Origin: Rubrivivax sp. A210
GTDB lineage: Bacteria > Pseudomonadota > Gammaproteobacteria > Burkholderiales > Burkholderiaceae_C
NCBI RefSeq assembly: GCF_904426505.1
Contig: NZ_CAJGBN010000014.1
Location: forward strand, 1 to 61,537
Direction of reading: 5' to 3'
DNA length: 61,537 nucleotides
The notes beneath the pieces were generated by a model. It saw only the letters and a list, made by a program, of their open reading frames with translations. It searched no databases and was not told the DNA's origin. Of this stretch, positions 36,151 through 44,005 are shown piece by piece; positions within the stretch are counted from its first letter, which is position 1; every line of letters starts with the position of its first letter. Position numbers and translations under genes: made by a program.

Positions 36151-36852
36151 TCAGCCGCGCGAAGTCCGTGCGCGCCGTGTGGCGCCACCCACCAGGCCCA
36201 GCGCCAAGCCGGCCAGCGCCAGCGAACCCGGCTCAGGCACGCCGGCGGCGGCGTTGTCCCAAAGGAAGTTCGCGCCCATGTAGGTGTAGTAGTTGGGGCC
36301 GAGTTCGTAGCTGGAGAAACTCGGGCCCGCGAAGGCATCGCCCGGGGCGTTGATGGCGTTGTAGAGGCTCGTGCCGTAGTTGATGCCGCTCAGGCTGGTG
36401 TGCGAGCGCAGGAAAACCGGGCTCTGCACGCCACCGTGGTAGCCGCTGGCCATGAGGGCATAGGTGTGGCCGGTGAGCAGGTCGATGTCGGCAATGTCGT
36501 GGTAGCTGAAGGCGCCGACACGGTGGGTGGCCTGCTCGGTCGCCTGGAAGCGCGTCGAGGCACGCAGCGTCCACGCGCCGCCGATGAACTCGAACAGGCC
36601 CACCTGGCGGGCGATGCCGGGACCGGTGCCGCTGGGGTCGAAGGTGCCCAGCTCGGTGAGGTGCAGTTGCTGCGAGGTCGTGAACCTGAAGCCGAGCGTG
36701 AAGTTGTAGATCGTGCCGCCCGAGGTAAAGCCGTTGGAGCCGCCGTCGACATGGGCGCCGGGGTCGAAGGCCGCCACCGGGGCGGCCACAGCGCCGCCCA
36801 GCGCCAGCAACAGGCTGGCAAACGCGGCGGCAAGACGGAACGGCTGGGACAT
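36151..36852 (-). CDS. PEP-CTERM sorting-domain protein
   Basis: 233 residues from ATG 36852 with AGGAG upstream. A signal peptide ends near GGAVAAPV. The central part is a beta-rich DUF4082-like domain (YNFTLGFRFTTSQQLHLTELGTFD; ALMASGYHGG). The C-terminus has the full PEP-CTERM signal: VPEPGSLALAG, a hydrophobic helix and an Arg-rich end (RRARTSRG). Exosortase should cleave and sort it to the cell surface or matrix. No exosortase gene is in the window. Confidence 0.9.
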   Translation of the reverse strand: MSQPFRLAAAFASLLLALGGAVAAPVAAFDPGAHVDGGSNGFTSGGTIYNFTLGFRFTTSQQLHLTELGTFDPSGTGPGIARQVGLFEFIGGAWTLRASTRFQATEQATHRVGAFSYHDIADIDLLTGHTYALMASGYHGGVQSPVFLRSHTSLSGINYGTSLYNAINAPGDAFAGPSFSSYELGPNYYTYMGANFLWDNAAAGVPEPGSLALAGLALGLVGGATRRARTSRG

Positions 36853-36967
36853 GAACAACTCCTGGGTTCCCGCCGACGTGAAAGGAGGTGGCGGGATGTC
36901 AGGATTCTTCTGGGCGGGCCCGTGGCCGTCCATCCCCGGCGCCCGGGGGCCTACCGATGAGCCTTGG

Positions 36968-37028
36968 GGTCGGCGCTTCCTGCGTAGGGTGGGCGCGGTG
37001 CCTGCGCAGGCCCAGCGCCGACCCTACG
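36968..37028. repeat. Nested palindromic element (REP-like)
   Basis: GGTCGGCGCT (36968-36977) pairs with AGCGCCGACC (37014-37023); inside and overlapping, CGTAGGGT (36983-36990) pairs with ACCCTACG (37021-37028), and CCTGCGCAGG (37001-37010) is self-complementary. It lies in the 177-bp gap between a PEP-CTERM gene and a methyltransferase gene and looks like an interspersed palindromic element. Only one copy was noticed in the window. Confidence 0.45.
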
Positions 37029-37029
37029 G

Positions 37030-38112
37030 TCACCGCGGCCGGGCGGGCGCGACGCCCTGGGCGCGCCGCGCCTCGATGACACTGAACTCGTGCCGTGTCG
37101 GCGACAGGCCCACGACCTCGAAGCCGGCCGGGCGCAGCAGGGCTTCGAACTCCGCCAGCGTCCGCTCGCGCCCGCCCAGGCCGGCCAGCATGTTGAGGTC
37201 GGTGCGGGCCAGGGCCTCGTCGCGATGGCCGGGTCGCAGCCGCGCCGGGCTCACGCGCTCGACCAGCAGCAGCCGCGCCCCCGGCCCCGCCGCCTCGGCG
37301 CAGCGCGCCAGGATGCGGCGGCAGGCGGCGTCGTCCCAGTTGTGCAGGATGCTCTTGAGCAGGTAGCGGTCGGCCAGCGGTGGCAGCGGGGCGAAGAAAT
37401 CGCCGCAGACGAACTGCCCGCGCCCGACCAGCGCCGGCGTGCCCAGCACGGCCAGGGCGCCGGCCTCGGCATCGGCGCGGTCGAGCACGGTGAACTGCAA
37501 TTGCGGCTGCGCCGCCGCGATGGCCGCAGCCAGCGTGCCATTGCCGCCGCCCAGGTCCACCAGGCTGCGCACGCCGGCCCAGGTGGGCAGCTGCGCCACA
37601 TCGTCGGCGATCAGCGCCGTCATCGCCTGCATGGCGTCGTGGAACACCGCCGCCGCCTCGGGGCGGCCGTCGAGGAAGTCATAGTGGGCTGCGCCGGTCT
37701 GGCGCGCCCTGGCGCTCTGGCCGGTCTGCACGCTGTAGCCCAGTTCGCCCCACAGCTGCCACAGCGGACCACCCCACCACAGCACCAGGCCGCGCAGGCT
37801 CGCGCTTCCGTCGGGCGGCTGGCGGCACAGGGCCGCGCCCGCGGCCGTCAGTTCGAAGCGGCCGTCGCGCCGCTCGCGGCAGACCTGCAGCGCGCACAGG
37901 GCGCGCAGCAGGCGGCGCAGGCCATCGGCCGAACAGGTACAGGCCTCGGCCAAGGCCGCCGCCGCCTGCGGCCCGGCCACCAGGCGGTCGGGCAGATCCA
38001 GTTGCACCGCCACATGCAGGGCCTGGGTGGTCCAGCAGGCGGTGATCTGGCGCGCCAGCCGCAACCGCGGCTCGGCTCGGGGGCGGGAACCCGCCTTCAC
38101 AGCCGCGTCCAT
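37030..38112 (-). CDS. SAM-dependent O-methyltransferase (acetylserotonin/hydroxyneurosporene type)
   Basis: 360 residues from ATG 38112, overlapping the upstream gene by 16 bp. An N-terminal winged-helix dimerisation domain (LARQITACWTTQALHVAVQLDLPDRL) precedes the Rossmann domain with the SAM motif LVDLGGGNGTLAAAI, FVCGDFFAPLP and the catalytic-His segment LLKSILHNWDD. The family methylates hydroxyl groups of small aromatic, polyketide or carotenoid substrates; the substrate here is unknown. It ends a three-gene unit with the PQ-loop and Bug genes. Confidence 0.92.
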   Translation of the reverse strand: MDAAVKAGSRPRAEPRLRLARQITACWTTQALHVAVQLDLPDRLVAGPQAAAALAEACTCSADGLRRLLRALCALQVCRERRDGRFELTAAGAALCRQPPDGSASLRGLVLWWGGPLWQLWGELGYSVQTGQSARARQTGAAHYDFLDGRPEAAAVFHDAMQAMTALIADDVAQLPTWAGVRSLVDLGGGNGTLAAAIAAAQPQLQFTVLDRADAEAGALAVLGTPALVGRGQFVCGDFFAPLPPLADRYLLKSILHNWDDAACRRILARCAEAAGPGARLLLVERVSPARLRPGHRDEALARTDLNMLAGLGGRERTLAEFEALLRPAGFEVVGLSPTRHEFSVIEARRAQGVAPARPR

Positions 38113-38426
38113 GCGATCACGCTCACGATGCCCAGGCACATCGCCGCATTGCAGGCGCTCACGGCGATGGCGCGGTTGCCGCGGCGGCCGTTCTGCTCCC
38201 ACAGCCAGGCGGCCATGGTGGCGTTGCCGCCCAGGAAGGTGAGCCAGGTCCACAGCGAGTGCTGGCTCGAATCGCCGCTGGCGGCCACCGCCCAGATCGT
38301 GGGCAGGTAGGCCAGCACGCGGGCCGTGTTGAAGACGCCGAAGAGGCTGCCGAGCAGGCTGAGGTAGAGATCGCGCGAGATGGCGGGCAGAGCGCGGACA
38401 GGCAGGCTTGCGGTGGTGGTCAGCAC
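38097..38426 (-). CDS. Small PQ-loop/SemiSWEET-like membrane protein
   Basis: 109 residues with a GTG start at 38426, 5 bp after AGGAG; a second GTG at 38432 overlaps the Bug stop. Three membrane segments can be drawn, and ARVLAYLPTIWAVAASG with HSLWTWLTFLGGNATMAAWL resembles a PQ-loop repeat in which PQ reads PT. SemiSWEETs of this size move sugars as dimers. It starts 2 bp after the Bug gene and overlaps the methyltransferase gene, so the three are cotranslated. The family call is moderate. Confidence 0.68.
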   Translation of the reverse strand: MLTTTASLPVRALPAISRDLYLSLLGSLFGVFNTARVLAYLPTIWAVAASGDSSQHSLWTWLTFLGGNATMAAWLWEQNGRRGNRAIAVSACNAAMCLGIVSVIAWTRL

Positions 38427-38428
38427 GA

Positions 38429-39391
38429 TCACTCCTGGGGGATGCTGTGGTCGCGGATGAACTGGCGCCAAACGGCGGTGGCGGACTCGATGGCCGCGCC
38501 CATCTGCTGCGGTGTGCCGCCGCTGACGCGGAAGCCCTGGGCCTCGAGCGCGGCGCGCAGCGCCGGGTCGGCGAGCGCGCGGTTGACCTCCTGGGACAGC
38601 CCGGCCACGACGTCCTTGGGCGTGCCCGGCGCGGCAACCAGGCCGTTCCAGATGGGCAGCGTGTCGGTGGCGATGCCGGACTCGGCCAGCGCAGGCACAC
38701 CGGGCGCCAGATCGGTGCGCTCGGGCAGGGTCGCCAGCAGGCGCAGCTTGCCGCTCTTCACATGCGGCAGGGCCGGGGCCAGCGGGCCGAAGTTGAACTG
38801 CAGTTCGCCGCTGATCAGGTCGGGCATCAGCTGCGACCCGCCTTTGTAGGGCACGCGCAGCGCCTTGGCGCCTGCGGCCTGCAGGTAGTGCATGGTCACC
38901 ATGTATTCGCTGAGCACGCCCGTGCCGTAGCTCAGGCGCTCGGGGTTGGCCTTGAGGTGGGCGCCAAACTCGGCCACCGTGTTGACCGGCAGCCTGGGGT
39001 TGACGTAGAGGCCGTAGACCAGGTTGATCACCGGCGCCACGGGCGTGAACTCGGCAAAGCTCTTGACCGGCGCCGACTTCACCAGCAGCGGCGTGCCGGC
39101 CATCGAAGACTGGGCCCACAGCAGGGTGTGGCCATCGGCCGGCGCCGACAGCACCGCCTGCATGGCCGGCACGCCATTGCCGCCGGGCTTGTTCTCCACC
39201 AGCACCTGGCGCCCCAGGCTCTTGGCCATGTTCTGGGCCAGCAGGCGGGCGGCGATGTCGGAGGCGCCGCCCGCCGGCGTGGCGAGGACAATCTTCAGCG
39301 GCTGGCCTCCCTGGGCCCGGGCCGGGCCTTGGGCCAGTGTTCCGAGTGCCGCCACGGCGAGGGCGGCGAAGAGGAATTGGCGCTTGTGCAT
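38429..39391 (-). CDS. TctC/Bug-family substrate-binding protein
   Basis: 320 residues from ATG 39391, with GGGAGA upstream. The signal peptide ends at GPARA. Bug features: LKIVLATPAGGASDIAARLL, VLVENKPGGNG, RVPYKGGSQLMPDLISGELQ and GKLRLLATLPERT. It is the first gene of a unit with the PQ-loop protein and the methyltransferase, and is divergent from a LysR gene, the common regulator-binder pairing in Burkholderiales. Confidence 0.93.
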   Translation of the reverse strand: MHKRQFLFAALAVAALGTLAQGPARAQGGQPLKIVLATPAGGASDIAARLLAQNMAKSLGRQVLVENKPGGNGVPAMQAVLSAPADGHTLLWAQSSMAGTPLLVKSAPVKSFAEFTPVAPVINLVYGLYVNPRLPVNTVAEFGAHLKANPERLSYGTGVLSEYMVTMHYLQAAGAKALRVPYKGGSQLMPDLISGELQFNFGPLAPALPHVKSGKLRLLATLPERTDLAPGVPALAESGIATDTLPIWNGLVAAPGTPKDVVAGLSQEVNRALADPALRAALEAQGFRVSGGTPQQMGAAIESATAVWRQFIRDHSIPQE

Positions 39392-39470
39392 CGAAATCTC
39401 CCTGGGTGTGTTGCGATGGTTGCACTGTAGGAAGACGGCGCGCGGCCGGAAAGATGACGCCGGCTGCATC

Positions 39471-39488
39471 CAGCGTTAACCTTTGGTT
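39471..39488. promoter_or_regulatory. LysR-type operator candidate in Bug/LysR divergent promoter
   Basis: CGTTAACCT followed by TTGGTT contains the palindrome AACC-TTT-GGTT (39478-39488). The stretch from 39468 matches the promoter at 43960-43973 (ATCCA-x-CGTTAACCT). Confidence 0.45.
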
Positions 39489-39526
39489 GTGGGTCAATCC
39501 ATGACCTCTTGCCGGAATGCCACGCG

Positions 39527-40537
39527 ATGGACAAGCTCAAGGCGCTCGAATACTTCGTGGCCGCGGTCGAGGAAGGCAGCTTCGCACGCGCGGCGCAGCG
39601 GCTGGAGATCAGCACGCCGGCCGTGCAGAAGCTGGTGGGCGCACTGGAACGAAGCCTGGGCCTGAGCCTGCTCGAGCGCGGGGCGCGCGGCGTGCGCCTG
39701 ACGGCCAGCGGCAGCGAATACCTGGACCGCAGCCGCGCGCTGCTGAGCGAGGTGGAGGAACTGGGCCATGCCGAACGCCGCTTGAAGGGTGCGGGCGAGC
39801 GGCCCAGCGGCACGCTGTCGGTGGCCGCCCATTCGCAGCTCGCCCACCATGTGCTGCTACCGGCGCTGCCGCGCTTCCACGCCCTCTACCCGGACATCGA
39901 GATCGATTTCCGCATCGTCAACCGCATCGGCGACGCCGACGCCACCAGCGCCGACGTGCTGCTGCTGCATGGCTGGCCCGAGGTGCCGCCCGACTACGTC
40001 CACCGCAAGCTGGGCGACGCCCGCGGCCTCATCATGGCCGCGCCCGAGCATTGGGCGGCTCACGGCGTGCCGCAGCATCCTTCTGAATTGGCCGGCTACA
40101 CCTGCCTGCTGATGCGCAATCCGGCCGGCATCGTGCTCGACCTGTGGGAATTCAAGCGCGACGGCCAGACGGTGCAGGTGCAGGCCAAGGGCTGGCTGTC
40201 CAGCAACGCACGCGAGGCCACGCTGGACCTGGTGATAGGCGGTCACGGCGTCGGCCGCTTTGCCGAACTGACCACCCGCGAGCATGTGCAGTCGGGCCGG
40301 CTGGTGCCGGTGCTGCTGGACTGGGCCGTGCAGGGTGCGCCGCCAGTCAACCTGCTCTTCAAGGGCAATGCGCGCCGCACGCCACGGCTGCGCGCCTTTA
40401 TCGACTTTGCCACGCAGTGCCTGCGCGACATGGAGGCCGAGGGCGATGCGGGCAGCCCTCGCGCATCGACCGACCGCCCGGCCTGGCATGTGCGCGGCTA
40501 TGGCCGCGCCTCGGCGACGGTGCGTGGGCGGCGCTGA
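39527..40537 (+). CDS. LysR-family transcriptional regulator
   Basis: 336 residues from ATG 39527, six codons after an alternative start. The helix-turn-helix reads LEYFVAAVEEGSFARAAQRL and ISTPAVQKLVGALERSLG; the effector domain is conventional, and the C-terminus carries about 35 extra residues rich in Arg, Ser and Thr. It is divergent from the Bug-PQ-loop-methyltransferase unit and probably controls it. Confidence 0.92.
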   Translation: MDKLKALEYFVAAVEEGSFARAAQRLEISTPAVQKLVGALERSLGLSLLERGARGVRLTASGSEYLDRSRALLSEVEELGHAERRLKGAGERPSGTLSVAAHSQLAHHVLLPALPRFHALYPDIEIDFRIVNRIGDADATSADVLLLHGWPEVPPDYVHRKLGDARGLIMAAPEHWAAHGVPQHPSELAGYTCLLMRNPAGIVLDLWEFKRDGQTVQVQAKGWLSSNAREATLDLVIGGHGVGRFAELTTREHVQSGRLVPVLLDWAVQGAPPVNLLFKGNARRTPRLRAFIDFATQCLRDMEAEGDAGSPRASTDRPAWHVRGYGRASATVRGRR

Positions 40538-40706
40538 GGGGCGGCCGCCCACCCGGGCGCAATCTGCGGCGCGACAGATGCACGCAACCCCATCGCCAGC
40601 AGTGCCTCTGTAAGAGCGGCGCGCGCTGCCCGACTCATCTGGCGTAGCTTGAGACTCTCAGCCGCATGTCCATTTCCAAACCCCTCCCAATCAAGGACAC
40701 CCATCC

Positions 40707-41723
40707 ATGACCCGCTACTGCGCCACAACCGCACTCTCGCTCGCAGCTGCTGCGGCCCTGGGGGCCCCAGCGCTGGCCCAGGCCCAGGCGGCCAGCGTGG
40801 ACCCCAACCGCATGGTCGACACCTTCGAGCGCGTGGGCGGCAAGTACGACGGCTACCGGCGCTCCGGCGCCAAGGGCGTCTGCGCCGTGGCCGAGTTCAT
40901 CGGCAGTGCCGACGGCCGGGCGCTGTCCACCGCGTCGGCCTTCAGCGGCCGGCCGGTGCCGGTGATCGCCCGCTTTTCGGTGGGCGGTGGCAACCCCAAG
41001 GCGCCCGACAACGCCAAGAGCCAGCGCAACATGGCGCTGCAATTCGATTTGCCAGGCGGCGAAACCTGGCAGCTCGGCAATATCTCGGCCCCGGTGTTCG
41101 GCGCCGCCACGCCCGAGCAGCTGCTGGGCCGGCTGGAATCGCTGTTGCCCGACCCCGAGACCAAGAAGCCCAATCCCGAACGCGTGAAGGCCTTTGCCGA
41201 CGCCAACCCCGAGGTGCTGCTGCAGGGCAAGCATTTCGCCACCCAGCCGGTGCCGGCCAGCTACGACGCCGTCAACTACTGGGGCGTACACGGCTTCGGC
41301 TTCGTCGATGCCGCGGGCCGCAAGCAGTTCGGCAAATGGGTCTTCGAGCCGGTAGGCGGCACCCTGGGCCTCAGCGACGAGGAGGCCAAGGCCCGGGGCA
41401 GTGACTTCCTCTTCGACGAACTGCGCCAGCGCGTGGCCGCGGGCGGCGTGGCCTTCGACTTCAAGCTGCAACTGGCCGAGGCCGGCGACCGCATCGACAG
41501 CGCGGTGACGCCGCTGCCCGAGCAGCGCAAGAAGCTCACGCTGGGCCGGCTCACCATCAAGTCGGTGGCGGCGGATGCGAGCGGGCCCTGCCTGGGCATC
41601 GCCTTCAACCCCATGGTGCTGCCCAAGGGAATCGAGCCCTCGGCCGACCCCATGCTGGCGGCGCGCGCCGCGCCCTACGCGGTGTCGCAGGGCCGGCGCC
41701 TGATCGAGGGCGCAAAGCAGTAG
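40707..41723 (+). CDS. Catalase-fold peroxidase-like protein (SrpA type), exported, distal His missing
   Basis: 338 residues, about the size of small catalase-related peroxidases. A signal peptide (ALSLAAAAALGAPALAQA) targets it to the periplasm. The catalase core is recognisable from RFSVGGGNPKAPDNA, NMALQFDLPGG, YWGVHGFGFVDAAG and the proximal-Tyr segment RAAPYAVSQGRR. In the family the distal segment near the N-terminus reads NHAKG with the catalytic His; here it reads RSGAKGVC, with Gly where His is expected. Activity may therefore be reduced or altered. The gene stands alone after the LysR gene, in a 169-bp gap that should hold its promoter. Confidence 0.9.
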   Translation: MTRYCATTALSLAAAAALGAPALAQAQAASVDPNRMVDTFERVGGKYDGYRRSGAKGVCAVAEFIGSADGRALSTASAFSGRPVPVIARFSVGGGNPKAPDNAKSQRNMALQFDLPGGETWQLGNISAPVFGAATPEQLLGRLESLLPDPETKKPNPERVKAFADANPEVLLQGKHFATQPVPASYDAVNYWGVHGFGFVDAAGRKQFGKWVFEPVGGTLGLSDEEAKARGSDFLFDELRQRVAAGGVAFDFKLQLAEAGDRIDSAVTPLPEQRKKLTLGRLTIKSVAADASGPCLGIAFNPMVLPKGIEPSADPMLAARAAPYAVSQGRRLIEGAKQ

Positions 41724-41752
41724 CGCGATCAGCGCGGCCACGCGCCGGGGGC

Positions 41753-41779
41753 GGGCGGCGCGCTTGCTTCGCGCCGCCC
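41753..41779. terminator. Strong hairpin between convergent catalase-like and Bug genes
   Basis: GGGCGGCGCG (41753-41762) and CGCGCCGCCC (41770-41779) form a perfect 10-bp stem with a 7-nt loop between two convergent stops. It fits a bidirectional terminator; no T-tract. Confidence 0.65.
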
Positions 41780-41789
41780 GGGCCCGGCC

Positions 41790-42776
41790 TTATTCGATGG
41801 TGACCTTGGCTTCCTTCACCAGCTTGGCGAACTTCTCGGTCTCGCTCCTGATCTGCGCCGCCATCTGATCGGCACTGTTGCCTATGGGCTCGGCCCCGAT
41901 CTCGGTCATGCGCTTGCGGAACTCGGGCGACTGGATCACACCCACCATCTCGGCATTGAGGCGGGCCACGATGTCGCGGGGCGTGGCGGCCGGCGCCAGC
42001 ACGCCGAACCAGGTGCCGATGTCGAAGCCCTTGAGGCCGGCCTCGTCCAGCGTGGGCACATCGGGCAGGGTCGACGAGCGCCGGGCCGTGGTGACGGCCA
42101 GGGCGCGCAGCTTGCCGGCCTTGATGTGCTGCAGCACCGGCGTCACGGTGTCGAAGGACATCGTGATCTGGCCGCCCAGCAGGTCGGTGGCCAGAGGGCC
42201 GCTGCCCTTGTAGGGGATGTGGCTGAAGTCGGTGCCGGTCATGTTGCCGAACTGCGTGCCGATCAAGTGCTGGGCCGTGCCGTTGCCGTTGGAGCCGTAG
42301 TTGTGGCGGCCCGGCTGCGCCTTGAGCAGGGCCACCAGTTCGGCCACGCTCTTGGCCGGCGTGCTGGCATTGACCACCAGCACATTGGGCACGAGGGCGA
42401 TCTCGGTGATGGGCGCCAGATCCTTCTGGAAATCGTAGGGCAGCTTCTTGTAGACGCTGCTGGCGATGGTGTGGTGTACCGCGCCCACCAACAGCGTGTA
42501 GCCGTCGGGCCTGGCCTTGGCCACATGGTCGGCGCCCAACGTCGCGCCGGCGCCCGGCTTGCTCTCGACGATGACCGGCTGGCCGAGCGCCGTTTGCAGC
42601 TTCTCGGCCAGCGCACGCGCCAGCACGTCGGTGGTGCCACCGGCCGGGAAGGGCACGATCAGGCTGATGGGCTTGCCAGGCCAGGCCTGGGCTTGGGCCT
42701 GGGCCAGCACCGGCAGGGTGGCCAGCAGGGCGGCCTGCAGCAGGCGGCGGCGCAGCGGGGATTGAGCGCGCAACAT
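41790..42776 (-). CDS. TctC/Bug-family substrate-binding protein of a tartrate/malate module
   Basis: 328 residues from ATG 42776, 2 bp after the dehydrogenase stop. The N-terminus has a twin-arginine-like basic run and hydrophobic stretch (RRRLLQAALLATLPVLAQA). Bug motifs: PISLIVPFPAGGTTDVLARAL, VESKPGAGATLG, HIPYKGSGPLATDLLGGQIT and GKLRALAVTTARR. Its fixed place behind a tartrate/malate dehydrogenase suggests that it binds tartrate, malate or a related hydroxy acid. Confidence 0.93.
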   Translation of the reverse strand: MLRAQSPLRRRLLQAALLATLPVLAQAQAQAWPGKPISLIVPFPAGGTTDVLARALAEKLQTALGQPVIVESKPGAGATLGADHVAKARPDGYTLLVGAVHHTIASSVYKKLPYDFQKDLAPITEIALVPNVLVVNASTPAKSVAELVALLKAQPGRHNYGSNGNGTAQHLIGTQFGNMTGTDFSHIPYKGSGPLATDLLGGQITMSFDTVTPVLQHIKAGKLRALAVTTARRSSTLPDVPTLDEAGLKGFDIGTWFGVLAPAATPRDIVARLNAEMVGVIQSPEFRKRMTEIGAEPIGNSADQMAAQIRSETEKFAKLVKEAKVTIE

Positions 42777-42778
42777 GC

Positions 42779-43867
42779 TCAGGCCGCCTTGCGTTGCGCT
42801 CGAGCCGTCAGCAGCGCGCACACGGCCTGAGTCACCTCGGCCGTCGTGGCCTTGCCGCCCAGATCGCCAGTGTGCAGCCTGGGGTTGGCCGTCACCTGCT
42901 CGATGGCGTTCATCACCAGCTGGGCAGCATCCACTTCTCCCAGGTGCTCGAGCAGCATCACCACCGACCAGAAAGTGCCCACCGGATTGGCCAGGCCCCG
43001 GCCCATGATGTCGAAGGCCGAGCCGTGGATGGGCTCGAACATCGACGGGTAGCGGCGCTCAGGATCGATGTTGCCGGTGGGCGCAATGCCCAGGCTGCCG
43101 GCCAGGGCCGCGGCCAGGTCGCTCAGGATGTCGGCGTGCAGGTTGGTGGCGACGATGGTGTCCAGCGTGGCCGGGCGGTTGACCATGCGCGCGGTGGCCG
43201 CGTCGACCAGTTCCTTGTCCCAGCGCACGCCCGGGAACTCCTTGGAAATCTGCAGCGCGATCTCGTCCCACATCACCATCGCATGGCGTTGGGCATTGCT
43301 CTTGGTGACCACCGTGAGCAGCTTGCGCGGGCGCGACTCGGCCAGCCTGAAGGCAAAGCGCATGATGCGTTCGACGCCGGCGCGGGTCATGATGGACACA
43401 TCGGTGGCGGCCTCGATGGGGTGGCCCTGGTGGACGCGACCACCGACGCCGGAGTACTCGCCCTCGGAGTTCTCGCGCACGATGACCCAGTTCAGGTCGC
43501 CGGGGCCGCAGCGCTTGAGCGGGCCGTCGATGCCGGGCAGGATGCGCGTGGGCCGCACATTGGCGTACTGGTCGAAGCCCTGGCAGATCTTCAGGCGCAG
43601 GCCCCAGAGCGTGATGTGGTCGGGGATGTGCGGGTCGCCGGCGCTGCCGAACAGGATGGCGTCCTTGTGGCGCAGCGCGTCCAGGCCATCGGCCGGCATC
43701 ATCACGCCGTGCTCGCGGTAGTAATCGCCGCCCCAGTCGAAGTTCTCGAACTCGAAGCGAAAGGCGCTGCTGCACTTGGCGAGCGCCTCCAGCACCTGCT
43801 GGCCGGCGGGAACGACTTCCTTGCCGATGCCGTCACCGGGGATGGTGGCGATCGAATAGGTCTTCAT
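42779..43867 (-). CDS. ttuC: Tartrate dehydrogenase/decarboxylase or D-malate dehydrogenase (TtuC/DmlA family)
   Basis: 362 residues. It belongs to the isocitrate/isopropylmalate dehydrogenase fold: IATIPGDGIGKEVVPAG at the start, GLRLKICQGFDQYANVRP with substrate arginines, VRENSEGEYSGVGGR, VTKSNAQRHAMVMWDE, NLHADILSDLAAALAGSLGIAP (metal aspartates) and FEPIHGSAFDIMGRG. From memory it aligns along its length with E. coli DmlA (YeaU). It oxidises and decarboxylates tartrate or D-malate with NAD. It leads a two-gene unit with the Bug gene and is divergent from a LysR gene, as in known ttu/dml loci. Confidence 0.92.
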   Translation of the reverse strand: MKTYSIATIPGDGIGKEVVPAGQQVLEALAKCSSAFRFEFENFDWGGDYYREHGVMMPADGLDALRHKDAILFGSAGDPHIPDHITLWGLRLKICQGFDQYANVRPTRILPGIDGPLKRCGPGDLNWVIVRENSEGEYSGVGGRVHQGHPIEAATDVSIMTRAGVERIMRFAFRLAESRPRKLLTVVTKSNAQRHAMVMWDEIALQISKEFPGVRWDKELVDAATARMVNRPATLDTIVATNLHADILSDLAAALAGSLGIAPTGNIDPERRYPSMFEPIHGSAFDIMGRGLANPVGTFWSVVMLLEHLGEVDAAQLVMNAIEQVTANPRLHTGDLGGKATTAEVTQAVCALLTARAQRKAA

Positions 43868-43960
43868 GGCTTGTCTCCGTGGAATCCGTGGATGGGATGG
43901 CTGTGCGGTGGACGTGAATGTAGGAAATGGACAGGCCGCAGGCGCGCCGCTAAAGTGAAT

Positions 43961-43982
43961 CCATCGTTAACCTGAAGCTAAC
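43961..43982. promoter_or_regulatory. LysR-type operator candidate in ttuC/LysR divergent promoter
   Basis: GTTA-N9-TAAC (43966-43982) is an inverted repeat just upstream of the lysR start, containing a T-N11-A-like core. The part ATCCA-x-CGTTAACCT recurs at 39468-39482 in the other Bug/LysR promoter. Confidence 0.5.
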
Positions 43983-44005
43983 AATCAAAGCCGAACGGAG
44001 GGCCC

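Noticed and set aside
40650..40660. TGAGA-C-TCTCA inverted repeat upstream of the catalase-like gene as an operator
   Set aside because: Too short and without a matching regulator or second copy.
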